Notes: generated by a model not told the origin, from the sequence alone. A DNA stretch of 64,000 nt from GCA-2689995 sp964529325 (GCA_964529325.1 CAZGWH010000001.1:115809-179808); one strand, 5' to 3'; numbered from the stretch's first letter, positions 45,564 through 54,881 are shown. A program made the numbers and translations.

Positions 45564-46950
45564 GAAGTTTGACTTTTATTTTTTCAATTATGATTGCGGT
45601 GATAAACCCAATTAAAGCGGAAATTAAAACAAACCATGTCCATGCAATTTCATATTTATCGAGAAGAAATACAGTGATAATTGAAGTAATTAGCCCTAAA
45701 AGAACACTAATTTGATTTTGAATTAAATCTGTTTTAAGACATAAAAACAATACAAGCAATCCACCATAAGTAAATGATGCAATTCTAAAACCGACAATTA
45801 CAATGGCTTTGTCACTTTCATCAAACATCAACGCAATTCCCATTAAAACAATTCCCCAAAAAACACTAACAATTCTCATTTTTGAAATTTGATTTGATTT
45901 AACTTTCATCCAATCAATAATTGTTGAAGATGCGAGTGAATTCATAGATGAACTTAATGTTGACATCGCAGCAGATAAAACTCCTGCAAGAAGCAATCCT
46001 CTCAATCCTGAGGGAATTACTTCTAAAATAAAAGTTGAAAACTCTCTATCTTTTTGTATTTCCATGCCTTCAAAATAAATAAAAATCAATGAACCTGCGA
46101 GTAAAAATAACCCAAATTGAAAAAATACAAATATTCCACTTCCAATCATGGCTTTTTTTGCAGACTTTAAATCCTTACATGATAGACATCGTTGAACCAT
46201 CATATAATCTGTTCCATGGGATGCAAATGAAAATATAGTCCCACCAATTACAGCACTATAAAAATTCATTGAAGTAAAAATAGGATTTCCTGAAAAATTG
46301 AAGATTTTAACTTTTGAAGATTCAAATAATTGGGAATAAATAAATGAAATATCAAATGATGAAACAACTAAGGAGATTACAATAATTCCACCTGATAAAT
46401 AAATTAAAAATTGAAGTGCATCTATCCAAATTATTGTTTTTATTCCGCCTGTGATAGAATAAATTAAAGTACAACACCCGATTACACAAACAGCAATAGG
46501 AATACTCCAACCTGTAATCACCTGAATTATTACTGCAGTTGCAAGATAACGAATTCCATCAGCAAAAATACGCGTACATAAAAATGACCCCGAAGCAGTT
46601 TTTTGAATGATATGACCATATTTTTCTCCAAGTACTTCATAAATAGAGACAACTCCTTCTTTATAATAAATTGGGAGTAAAAAATAGCTGACTAATACTC
46701 GCCCTAAAATATATCCTAAAGATAATTGCAAAAATGTCCAATCACCTCTATATGCAATTCCAGGAACACTAATAAATGTTAATACAGAAGTTTCAGTAGC
46801 TACAATTGAAAACATTGATATTTGCCAGGGTAAATTTCTTCCACCTAAAAAGAAATCATTTGAAGTTTTATTTTTGGTAAATTGACTTAATCCTACACCA
46901 ATAAATCCTAATAAAAATATGACAATAATTGAAATATCTAAATTACTAAT
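45556..46950 (-). CDS. Sodium:solute symporter (SSS family), probable ATT start
   Basis: The longest ATG frame begins at base 46815 inside the conserved 'SMFSIVATETSVLTFISVPG' segment and lacks the first helix. The same frame stays open up to a TAA at 46963 and encodes ISIIVIFLLGFIGVGLSQFT then FFLGGRNLPWQIS, the normal SSS N-terminus. No ATG, GTG or TTG exists there; an ATT at 46950 has AAAAGG seven bases upstream, giving 464 aa and about thirteen helices. Later motifs include IYEVLGEKYG, GGIKTIIWIDALQ and AGVLSAAMSTLSSSMNSLAS. Coupled to a NamZ muramidase gene by an eight-base overlap, so a MurNAc or muropeptide transporter is a reasonable guess. A damaged start codon is the alternative. 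Confidence 0.8.
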   Translation of the reverse strand: MSNLDISIIVIFLLGFIGVGLSQFTKNKTSNDFFLGGRNLPWQISMFSIVATETSVLTFISVPGIAYRGDWTFLQLSLGYILGRVLVSYFLLPIYYKEGVVSIYEVLGEKYGHIIQKTASGSFLCTRIFADGIRYLATAVIIQVITGWSIPIAVCVIGCCTLIYSITGGIKTIIWIDALQFLIYLSGGIIVISLVVSSFDISFIYSQLFESSKVKIFNFSGNPIFTSMNFYSAVIGGTIFSFASHGTDYMMVQRCLSCKDLKSAKKAMIGSGIFVFFQFGLFLLAGSLIFIYFEGMEIQKDREFSTFILEVIPSGLRGLLLAGVLSAAMSTLSSSMNSLASSTIIDWMKVKSNQISKMRIVSVFWGIVLMGIALMFDESDKAIVIVGFRIASFTYGGLLVLFLCLKTDLIQNQISVLLGLITSIITVFLLDKYEIAWTWFVLISALIGFITAIIIEKIKVKLRV

Positions 46951-46962
46951 TTTATAACCTTT

Positions 46963-47424
46963 TTATTTTTTTGATTTAATAATTACATCATTTAAATCAT
47001 CTAATCGTTCAACTAATCTTTTTATGATATAATCTTTGAATTTTTCGCGGGTTTCAGATTCTAAATGATCAAATAAATCTTTATCAATTTTAAATACGAT
47101 GACTAAATTATTTGCAATAATACTTGCTGTACGCTCTGTATTTGTTAAAAATGCATACTCACCAAAAAAATCACCAACGGTTAAGGTTGCCAATTCAATT
47201 TCCTTTTTACCTTTTACAACTCTAACCTCACCTTCTACAATAATATAAAAAGCATTTTCAGTACTATTTTCCTTTACTAAATATTCATCTTCCTTGAATA
47301 TTAGAAATTGTGTTTTCATATCGATTGTTTTTCTTTTCTCATAACTTGAGAACTGTTTGAAAAAATCCAATCGATTGAGAATTTCTAACATTTTATTCCA
47401 ATCTAAATTTCTAACTACTTCCAT
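46963..47424 (-). CDS. Cyclic-nucleotide-binding domain protein without HTH
   Basis: 153 aa. One CNB/CAP effector domain (~10-130): FYIIVEGEVRVVKGKKE, LTVGDFFGEYAFLTNTERTA with the phosphate-binding cassette (FGE...RTA, Arg retained), and a C-terminal helix rich in Lys/Asp. The polypeptide ends before any DNA-binding HTH, so it is not a standard Crp/Fnr regulator; it may be a free-standing sensor or regulatory partner. It ends 12 bases before the likely ATT start of the symporter, in the same frame, so the two are probably co-transcribed. Confidence 0.82.
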   Translation of the reverse strand: MEVVRNLDWNKMLEILNRLDFFKQFSSYEKRKTIDMKTQFLIFKEDEYLVKENSTENAFYIIVEGEVRVVKGKKEIELATLTVGDFFGEYAFLTNTERTASIIANNLVIVFKIDKDLFDHLESETREKFKDYIIKRLVERLDDLNDVIIKSKK

Positions 47425-47521
47425 TTATATTAAATACTTCATTGTTATTTACTTCAATTTACTATAAAGTCTGTAGGCAAGAAAAATAGTATTTTAAGAA
47501 TTTAAATTTAAAATATTAATA

Positions 47522-47908
47522 TTACTTTCCTTTTTCCCATAATGCACAAATTGCACCTGCAGGATCTTTAATTACAATATACTTTCCCATTGAACCTGTA
47601 TCAACAGGTCCACGAAGGATTTCACCGTTATTTTTCTTTACAAATTTTATTTTTTCTTCAAGGTTTTCAACACAAAAATAAACCATCCATACAGGAGGCA
47701 TATCCTTATTTATTCCATTAGCGTGACAAATTCCTGCCAATGTTTCTCCATTTATTGGTGAATTCATATTATAATCCGAATATTCACCCATTTTATGTTC
47801 AGTTGAATTCCATCCAATCGTGTTAGAATAAAAGTCTTTTACTTCATTTGCATTCGGAATTGTTAAATCAAACCATAATGCTTTTCCAATATCTTTATTT
47901 TTACTCAT
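47522..47908 (-). CDS. VOC-family (glyoxalase-fold) protein
   Basis: 128 aa, two beta-alpha-beta-beta-beta units. ALWFDLTIPNANEVKDFY and FYSNTIGWN at the start, WMVYFCVENLEEKIKFVK in the middle, GEILRGPVDTGSMGKYIVIK and DPAGAICALWE at the end. This matches the 'VOC family protein' group often annotated as predicted enzymes related to lactoylglutathione lyase, whose substrates are unknown. It is not the epimerase-type VOC seen at 565-975. Confidence 0.82.
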   Translation of the reverse strand: MSKNKDIGKALWFDLTIPNANEVKDFYSNTIGWNSTEHKMGEYSDYNMNSPINGETLAGICHANGINKDMPPVWMVYFCVENLEEKIKFVKKNNGEILRGPVDTGSMGKYIVIKDPAGAICALWEKGK

Positions 47909-47928
47909 CTTTTTTTACACTTTATTTT

Positions 47929-50418
47929 TTATGATAAAATTAAATTTACAACAGCTATTATATCTAATACATTTATGATATAATCTTCATTTAAATCACT
48001 ATAAATAAATTCAATTTCTGAAGGTATTATTTGTTCTAAAATAATATTGATTATAAAAATAATATCTGTAACATTAATAACTCCATCCATCGTGGGGTCA
48101 CCTAATAAAATTGGATTCCAATTTAATTTATAAGATGAACATCCGTAAGTACCCACGACGATCGTATTAGTAGGGTTATGAAATTTTAAATCAGTTATTG
48201 GTACCGCTGGTAAATTATTTCCGAATACACTCCATTGTAACCCACCATTACTTGTTCCAAATACACCAGCATCAGTGCCAACTAAAATATGTGAATTTAA
48301 TTCAGGGTTTATTACGATACAATTCACAGGAATTTCAGGTAAATCACCTTGAATCGATATCCATGTTTCACCTAAATCATCTGACTTAAATATATGTGAC
48401 TCTGATTCATCCCATCGAAATCCTGATACGGTAGTATAAATTGTATTTTCATCAATTGGACCAAATTCAACAGCAGTAATCCACCTTTGCGGTAATCCAT
48501 TAGATATTTCATTCCATTCACCTTCATTTACAGATAAATGAACCCTACCATCATCTGTACCGGCAAGAAGTAAATTTGGCATTAATTGGCTTTGTGCTAA
48601 ACATGTAATAGTATGATAACTTGTACCATCATCGCCTTGAGTTAAATCTTCACTTATACTATAAAAAGAATTTCCCCCATCGATTGTTTTCCAAATTCGG
48701 TAAGTCCCCACAATTAAGTGTTCTGGATTATTTACATCCATTAAAAATGGTGTGGACCAATTTTTCCGATCATCTCTAAATTCAAACCCAATACTAGACC
48801 AACTTGTACCTCCATTTACGGATTTTCTAATTTGCCCCCATTGATATTCTGAATAAATTATACTTGAATTTTCTGGGTGAATTTCAGAATAAAAGCCATC
48901 GCCACCTAAAATGTTTTCCCAGTGATCTAAAATTCCATCACCTCTATTAGTACCATTATCCTGCGTTCCTCCTAAAACTATATCAGGATTAGAAGGATCA
49001 ATTTCCATTTTATAAAATTGCGTAAGTGGTATATTGTTAAAATGATTCCATGTGATTCCTTCATCTAAAGTATTATATAGTCCCCCATCATTACCTACCC
49101 AAATATTATTCTGTTGAGGTAAAAATTCCATGGCATGATTATCAACATGTATAATATCAGAATTAAAATACCCAGCAATAACCTCCCATGAATCTCCCCC
49201 ATTAATTGTTTTTGCTAATTCAACACCTAAAGCATAAGCAATATCTGGATTTAATGGGTCAACTCTAATCTGGCCAAAATACCATCCAAAACTTCTATTC
49301 ATGACTTCAAGATTTTGGTCATTTGTTTGTTGCCATGATTCTCCATTATCAATCGTTTTATATATTCCCATAAATGAATTTTCATCATCACCACTCATTT
49401 GTTTATCATAAAATGTATATAATATTTCTGGGTTTGATTGACTAATATCGATTCCAATTCGACCAACAAATTCACTCTGAGGTAGCCCATTTGTTAATTC
49501 AATCCAATTATCACCTCCATCAATCGTTTTATAAATTCCAGAACTTGGACCACCAGATCGTCGATAATTTAATCCTCTAATGCGTTCCCACATTGATGCA
49601 TAAAGGATATTTGGATTTGTTGGATGTTGAACTAAATCAATTGCTGAAGTAGAATCAGTAACAAATAAAATATTTTCCCAAGACTCACCACTATCCTGAG
49701 ATCTATAAATTCCTCGATGAGGTCCCGGTGAAAAAAGACTTCCACACACAGCAGAAAATATATTATTTGAATTTGAATGATCAACTAAAATTCTTCCAAA
49801 ATACGCAGATTCTAATAATCCAGAATGATACCATGATACACCTCCATCAACTGATTTATATATACCATTACCTGGAAAACTAAAACTTGATGAATTGGCC
49901 TCCCCAGTACCTGCATAAATTATATTTGGATTATTATTATCAATCGCAATATCACCAATGGAAATAACAGGTGAATTTTTGAAAATATGAGTCCATGACT
50001 GAGCATTATCAATAGATTTATATATACCACCAGATGCAGATCCAATATAAATTGTATTTGGATTATCCTCATGTATTTCTATATCAGTAATTCGACCACC
50101 TATATTTGTAGGCCCAATCGGAACCCAATTTTCTCGAGTTAGATGTTGGTTTTGCTCTTGTCTAAAATTTGAAACTAAGTTTAAAGATTCTAAATAAAAT
50201 GATTCATCAAATTTACCATGTGGCCATATTCGTTGTTGACCAAACCATTCATTTGGAATTGCAGAAGGCTCTTTTTGAATTGGAGCACCAAATGGTTTTT
50301 CAACGAGTAATCCTTTAGAATTTTTTTCATTTATTTTATTTTTCTCAAATTTAAAATTTATAAAGAAAATGAATGAGCTTAATAAAACTATATAAATAAT
50401 TTTTTTCATAATTATCAT
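47929..50418 (-). CDS. Secreted beta-propeller (BNR/sortilin-like) protein with terminal dockerin
   Basis: 829 aa. The frame starts MIIMKKIIYIVLLSSFIFFIN; Met4 may be the real start of the signal peptide. Residues ~70-760 hold about twelve BNR/Asp-box repeats of the form 'G(I/L)YKS.DGG.SW' (GGIYKSIDNAQSW, GIYKSVDGGVSW, GIYKTIDGGDNW, IRKSVNGGTSW, IFKSDDLGETW), which build one or two sortilin-like propellers. The last ~60 residues are two dockerin-type EF-hand loops (GDPTMDGVINVTDIIFIINI, then SDLNEDYIINVLDIIAVVNL) that end exactly at the C-terminus, where a T9SS sorting domain might be expected. Extracellular, function unknown. It diverges from the thiamin-uptake operon. Confidence 0.82.
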   Translation of the reverse strand: MIIMKKIIYIVLLSSFIFFINFKFEKNKINEKNSKGLLVEKPFGAPIQKEPSAIPNEWFGQQRIWPHGKFDESFYLESLNLVSNFRQEQNQHLTRENWVPIGPTNIGGRITDIEIHEDNPNTIYIGSASGGIYKSIDNAQSWTHIFKNSPVISIGDIAIDNNNPNIIYAGTGEANSSSFSFPGNGIYKSVDGGVSWYHSGLLESAYFGRILVDHSNSNNIFSAVCGSLFSPGPHRGIYRSQDSGESWENILFVTDSTSAIDLVQHPTNPNILYASMWERIRGLNYRRSGGPSSGIYKTIDGGDNWIELTNGLPQSEFVGRIGIDISQSNPEILYTFYDKQMSGDDENSFMGIYKTIDNGESWQQTNDQNLEVMNRSFGWYFGQIRVDPLNPDIAYALGVELAKTINGGDSWEVIAGYFNSDIIHVDNHAMEFLPQQNNIWVGNDGGLYNTLDEGITWNHFNNIPLTQFYKMEIDPSNPDIVLGGTQDNGTNRGDGILDHWENILGGDGFYSEIHPENSSIIYSEYQWGQIRKSVNGGTSWSSIGFEFRDDRKNWSTPFLMDVNNPEHLIVGTYRIWKTIDGGNSFYSISEDLTQGDDGTSYHTITCLAQSQLMPNLLLAGTDDGRVHLSVNEGEWNEISNGLPQRWITAVEFGPIDENTIYTTVSGFRWDESESHIFKSDDLGETWISIQGDLPEIPVNCIVINPELNSHILVGTDAGVFGTSNGGLQWSVFGNNLPAVPITDLKFHNPTNTIVVGTYGCSSYKLNWNPILLGDPTMDGVINVTDIIFIINIILEQIIPSEIEFIYSDLNEDYIINVLDIIAVVNLILS

Positions 50419-50514
50419 TTTTTCATTTATTTATTACATATAAATTAAGGTTTAAATTATATTCAAAATTATAATTTGGTTTTTTATCAAATTAAAATAT
50501 ATGTTTAAATTATA

Positions 50515-50605
50515 ATAGTTAGGGGTGTCCAAAATTAATAAGAATTATGGACTGAGAACACACCCTTTGAACCTGAACTAGCTTAAACTAGCGGAGGAAA
50601 ACAAT
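50515..50605 (+). promoter_or_regulatory. TPP riboswitch (THI element)
   Basis: A close match to the thiamin-pyrophosphate aptamer: AGGGGTGTCC ... GGACTGAGAA CACACCCTTTGAACCTGAA CTAG...CTAG CGGAGGAAAA. CTGAGA and CCTTTGAACCTGA are the invariant core. The 3' conserved CGGAGGAAAA contains GGAGG (50593-50597), six bases before the ATG of the TonB receptor, and P1 can pair 50515-50520 (ATAGTT) with 50600-50605 (AACAAT), reaching into the start codon. Binding of TPP should therefore hide the ribosome binding site directly. Confidence 0.95.
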
Positions 50606-53015
50606 GAAAAACATTCAATCAACAATTTGGAATAATTCTCTTCCAATATTAATCTTTTTTTTAATTACCTCAATTTCTTATTCATACACAATTTCTGGAA
50701 TAGTTACTGATATTTCTGGTAATCCAATTTCGAATGTAAATATATATTATCAAAATACAGGCACACATAGTGATGATAATGGAATGTTTAATTTGGAAAT
50801 GGAGAATGATATTCTATTAACATTTTCACATATTGGATTTGAAAGTGTTCAACTAAATTCCAACTCCAAAATGAAAGTAATTCTTAAAACATCTAATTTA
50901 CTCGGGAAAGATATTTATGTAAATTCATCCTTAGACAAACGAGATTTATATAATACACCAGCATCTGTAACTCTATTTAATTCAAAAGACTTATCAATTA
51001 AACCAGATGTACATTTTCAAGGATTAATCGAACAAATTCCAAATTTAAATTATTCAAGTGGAACTTCAAGACCTCGCTATTTTCAAATCCGTGGGATTGG
51101 CGAACGAAGCCATTATGCTGGCGAAGGTCCTCCAAATTATTCAGTCGGATTTATAATGGATGGGATTGATTTTAGTGGGATTGGAATGATAGGTCATTTA
51201 TTCGATGTTAAACAAATTGAAATATTTAAAGGGCCTCAATCAATTGTTTTTGGACCAAATGCATTGGCTGGTTCTATAAATATTTTAACTCAAAACCCAA
51301 CACCATTTTTTACTGGTAAATTTGAATCAATTTTTTCAACAGATAATGGAAAAACCTATTCTGGAGCATTTGGAGGACCATTATTAAAAACACTTTCATT
51401 TAGAGTTGCGGGAACACAACATTCACAAAATGGGTTTAGAGAAAATGTTTTTGTAAATAAGAATGATACAAATGGAAAAGATGAATCTTTTGTAAGGTCT
51501 AAATTCCATTGGCAACCGTTAAATAATTTATCCTTATCATTTACCAATTTAAATTCAAAATTGAATAATAAGTATGATGCATGGGCTCCTGATAATAATG
51601 AAGATTTTAATACTTATACAAATCAACAAGGAATGGATTCACAAGAGACGAATGCAAATGCTGTAAAAGTAAATTTACCCGAATTTTTGGGATTTAATAC
51701 CGAGTATAAATTTTCAAATTCAAATAGTGAAATGGTTCATAGTTATGATGGTGATTGGGGAAATGATTCACTATGGCTCAATATATATGGATTTGATCCT
51801 ACTGTTGAAGGTTGGAATTATGAATTTTGGGACGAAACATATAGAGAAAAAAATACATCTACAAATGAAATTACATTCTATTCAAGTGATGATTTAAAAC
51901 TTCCATTTAACGGCTCATTTATTTCTGGATTTTATTCAAGTATAATATCTCAAGCAGATGAAGCAACAGGATATTTATTTGGTGGAGATGCTACTTATTT
52001 ATCCAGTGAATTTAAGATCAAAAATACAGCAATTTATAGTAATTATAATTCTAAATTGTCTAATTCATTAGAGTTAAATATGAATGTAAGATTTGAGAAG
52101 CATCAAATTAAGTACTTTGCAAATGCTGAAAACTTTTATAATAGTTATTATTATATGGATATAAACTTGCCAGAAATTGACACAATGAAATTTGATAATT
52201 TTATTGGTTTAAATATTTCAATTAAAAAGAATATTAACGATAATGTTCTTTTATATTCATCAATCGCTAAAGGTTATAAAGCGGGAGGAATTAATCAACA
52301 CCCCTATCTCAATTTAGATTCTCGTTTTTTTAATCCTGAATATAATTTAAATTTTGAAATTGGTGGACGATTAACTTGGGGTAAGGCTAAAATTAATATT
52401 GCATTTTTTAATATGAAACGATCTGATTTACAGGTTCAAATTTCAAGCCAGCAAATTGTGGGCGATCCTAGTAGTTTTACTTATTTTACTTCCAATGCAT
52501 CTTCTGGGTATAATCGTGGATTTGAATTAGAAACAACAATTGAAATTTTACCGAGCTTGGAATTAAATTACTCAATGGGCTATTTGAAAACCCATGTTAA
52601 TGAATTTTTATACCCTATTGGTTATGTTGATGATGATTCTACTTTTACAAATCCAATAATGGAATCTTCTGGAAATAGAGAACAAGCAATGGCACCCAAT
52701 TTCAATAATTCATTAAATCTTCATTACAAGCATAATTCAGGATTTTTTGTAAATGGTAATATTACTTCTAAAGATGATTATTATTTTTCGGATAGTCACG
52801 ATGAAAAATCAAAGCGATATTCAATAGTAAATTTGGATATAGGATTTCAAAAAAATAATTTTACTATTTCATTTTGGGGTAAAAATATAACAAATGAGCA
52901 TTATGCCGTTCGAGGGTTTTATTTTGGATTAGAACCGCCGAATTACGAAGATAAATTATATTTAAGTTATAGTAACCCTAGAGAAATTGGAATTAAACTA
53001 AGTTATCAATTTTAA
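50604..53015 (+). CDS. TonB-dependent receptor, predicted thiamin or precursor importer
   Basis: 803 aa outer-membrane receptor. Signal peptide (to about YSYT), a carboxypeptidase-regulatory-like domain (~30-105, ISGIVTDISGNPISNVNIYY, SDDNGMFNLEM), a TonB plug (~115-245, with FQIRGIGERSHY, VKQIEIFKGPQSIVFGPNAL and AGSINILTQNP) and a 22-strand-type barrel ending in the aromatic terminus KLSYQF. The gene sits directly under a TPP riboswitch, so its ligand is probably thiamin, its pyrimidine (HMP) or thiazole moiety, or a phosphate ester. Its stop overlaps the symporter start as TAATG. Confidence 0.9.
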   Translation: MKNIQSTIWNNSLPILIFFLITSISYSYTISGIVTDISGNPISNVNIYYQNTGTHSDDNGMFNLEMENDILLTFSHIGFESVQLNSNSKMKVILKTSNLLGKDIYVNSSLDKRDLYNTPASVTLFNSKDLSIKPDVHFQGLIEQIPNLNYSSGTSRPRYFQIRGIGERSHYAGEGPPNYSVGFIMDGIDFSGIGMIGHLFDVKQIEIFKGPQSIVFGPNALAGSINILTQNPTPFFTGKFESIFSTDNGKTYSGAFGGPLLKTLSFRVAGTQHSQNGFRENVFVNKNDTNGKDESFVRSKFHWQPLNNLSLSFTNLNSKLNNKYDAWAPDNNEDFNTYTNQQGMDSQETNANAVKVNLPEFLGFNTEYKFSNSNSEMVHSYDGDWGNDSLWLNIYGFDPTVEGWNYEFWDETYREKNTSTNEITFYSSDDLKLPFNGSFISGFYSSIISQADEATGYLFGGDATYLSSEFKIKNTAIYSNYNSKLSNSLELNMNVRFEKHQIKYFANAENFYNSYYYMDINLPEIDTMKFDNFIGLNISIKKNINDNVLLYSSIAKGYKAGGINQHPYLNLDSRFFNPEYNLNFEIGGRLTWGKAKINIAFFNMKRSDLQVQISSQQIVGDPSSFTYFTSNASSGYNRGFELETTIEILPSLELNYSMGYLKTHVNEFLYPIGYVDDDSTFTNPIMESSGNREQAMAPNFNNSLNLHYKHNSGFFVNGNITSKDDYYFSDSHDEKSKRYSIVNLDIGFQKNNFTISFWGKNITNEHYAVRGFYFGLEPPNYEDKLYLSYSNPREIGIKLSYQF

Positions 53016-54379
53016 TGATTAAGCCGACTCTCATACAGGGAGTAATTCTAAGCTATTTCATTATTATTTATGGAATAGGCTTTTTCAAAAAATCAAAATC
53101 AGATAAAGACTCATTTATTTTTGCGGGAAGAAGATTAACTCTGCCCGCTTTTATAGCAACACTTGTCAGCACTTGGTATGGTGGAATTTTAGAAGTTGGA
53201 CGATTTTCTTATGAAAATGGAATTGTTACTATTCTCATTTTTGGCGTTTTCTATTATATCGCCGCAATTGGTTTTGCATTTTTTTTTGCACCTAAAATTT
53301 CAACTAAAAACATCCAATCAATTCCATCCTTAATTCATTTACATTTTGGTAAAATACCTGCAATAATTTCTATTATATTAATTTTATTGATTGCATCCCC
53401 TGCACCCTATTTAAAAATATTCTCAATATTAATTCAAAGTTTTTGGGCGATCTCCGAATATGTTGCTATAATAATTGGAATTTCAATTTCGGTTCTTTAT
53501 TCTATAAGAGGTGGGTTTTCATCAATTGTTCGAACAGATAAATTACAATTTATTTTAATGTTTCTTGGATTTGGATTAATACTTTGGAATTTAAACCAAA
53601 ATTATGGTGGAATTGATTTTTTACATAAAAATGCACCAATTGAGATATTTCAAATTCCAGGTAATTTTTCTTGGACGACTATTTTTGTATGGGGATTTAT
53701 TGCACTAATCACTTTTATTGACCCCGGATTTTTTCAAAGATCATTTTCAGGCACAGATGTTAAAACCGTAAAAAAGGGAATCTTAATTTCTGTTGGATTT
53801 TGGATTGTTTTTGATATAATGACAATTACAACGGGGATATATGCATCTGCAATATTACCTAAAATTGATACAAGTCCATATTTAGATTTAGCCAAGCTAG
53901 TTCTATCACCTATGGCATATTCAATATTTATTGTATCTTTATTTTCAATTGTTATGTCAACGATCGATAGTTTTACATTTATTTCGGCCTATACTTTAGG
54001 AATGGATTTACCACCAATATTAAATTTAAAAAATAAAAATGATAGCGTAAATAATACAAAATATAGCTTAATCATCATTTCTGTTTTAAGTTTTATACTT
54101 TCCATATTTTTTAATAATGCAATTGAAATGTGGTATGTATTGGGGTCAATCGCTGTCCCTGTATTGCTTATTCCTATTTTATCAGGATTATATCACATTA
54201 AAATAAAAAAGCCTAAAGTGCAATTTTCATTCCCATTAATAATTACTTTATTATGGTTTTATCATGGATTTAATAATCTTGATATTGGGGGTTACCCGCA
54301 ATATTTATTTCAATTGGACCCAATGTATCCCGGGTTGTTAATTAGTACGATATTGTTTTTTTATTTTAAATTTAGATAA
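53015..54379 (+). CDS. Sodium:solute symporter, ThiV-like thiamin/HMP transporter
   Basis: 454 aa SSS-family permease with ~13 helices. N-terminal FIFAGRRLTLPAFIATLVST and WYGGILEVGRFSYENGI are the SSS substrate/sodium-site region; RGGFSSIVRTDKLQFILMF and FSIVMSTIDSFTFISAYTLG are further family positions. It follows the TonB receptor with a one-base TAATG overlap under the same TPP riboswitch. SSS transporters in TPP-controlled operons (ThiV) carry the thiamin pyrimidine precursor in other marine bacteria, which makes HMP or a related compound the most likely substrate. It is distinct from the muramidase-linked symporter at 45556-46950. Confidence 0.85.
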   Translation: MIKPTLIQGVILSYFIIIYGIGFFKKSKSDKDSFIFAGRRLTLPAFIATLVSTWYGGILEVGRFSYENGIVTILIFGVFYYIAAIGFAFFFAPKISTKNIQSIPSLIHLHFGKIPAIISIILILLIASPAPYLKIFSILIQSFWAISEYVAIIIGISISVLYSIRGGFSSIVRTDKLQFILMFLGFGLILWNLNQNYGGIDFLHKNAPIEIFQIPGNFSWTTIFVWGFIALITFIDPGFFQRSFSGTDVKTVKKGILISVGFWIVFDIMTITTGIYASAILPKIDTSPYLDLAKLVLSPMAYSIFIVSLFSIVMSTIDSFTFISAYTLGMDLPPILNLKNKNDSVNNTKYSLIIISVLSFILSIFFNNAIEMWYVLGSIAVPVLLIPILSGLYHIKIKKPKVQFSFPLIITLLWFYHGFNNLDIGGYPQYLFQLDPMYPGLLISTILFFYFKFR

Positions 54380-54380
54380 T

Positions 54381-54881
54381 TTACTTTAATTCGAAACTAA
54401 CAGCATCACCTTTTTGATATTGAATTCCATTTATCGTCTTTTTTTCATAAAGCTCACAATATTTTAATTGGCCATTTTCATAAAAACTAGTTTTCCCCGA
54501 TTTACCATGAAAGCTATAAAATATTGCAGAAAAAAAATTAAATTTTGAACAGGGAATATTTTGAATCACTTCATTTTCAGCTAACCAAGCAATTTTAAGT
54601 TGTCCATTTGGATAAAAGTTTGTCATGAAACTATGTCCGCCACCTCTGCATAAATGCCCTTGAATGATTAAATCTTTGGGTAAAAAACACCAATTTAAAA
54701 TACCTTTTTCTGTAAAATGAACTCCCGTATTTTCAGGAAGTATTTGTCCAGACAATGTATCTATTTGTGAAAGCCTACAAAATTCTATATTTCCATTTTC
54801 ATAATAATTAATTTCTTTTGAGCAAGAAACTTCCTGACTGAAAAGAACTGATAAAATAATAACTAATTTAATTATTATCAT
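54381..54881 (-). CDS. Secreted MORN/YwqK-like repeat protein
   Basis: 166 aa with a signal peptide (IIIKLVIILSVLFSQEVSCS). At least three repeats of the YwqK/MORN-like form 'YYENG.I.FC.L', 'FYPNGQLKIAWL' and 'FYENGQLKYCELYEK' are visible, each followed by a strand. This repeat occurs in proteins annotated as 'toxin-antitoxin YwqK family antitoxin', though no toxin is linked here. Function unknown. The start overlaps the end of the upstream hydrolase gene by 14 bases. Confidence 0.7.
   Translation of the reverse strand: MIIIKLVIILSVLFSQEVSCSKEINYYENGNIEFCRLSQIDTLSGQILPENTGVHFTEKGILNWCFLPKDLIIQGHLCRGGGHSFMTNFYPNGQLKIAWLAENEVIQNIPCSKFNFFSAIFYSFHGKSGKTSFYENGQLKYCELYEKKTINGIQYQKGDAVSFELK

Noticed and set aside
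46963..47424. Crp/Fnr transcription regulator
   Set aside because: The CNB domain is complete but the protein ends before any DNA-binding helix-turn-helix.
54381..54881. YwqK-like gene as half of a toxin-antitoxin pair
   Set aside because: The product is exported, the neighbour is an alpha/beta hydrolase with a signal peptide, and no toxin-like small gene is adjacent.
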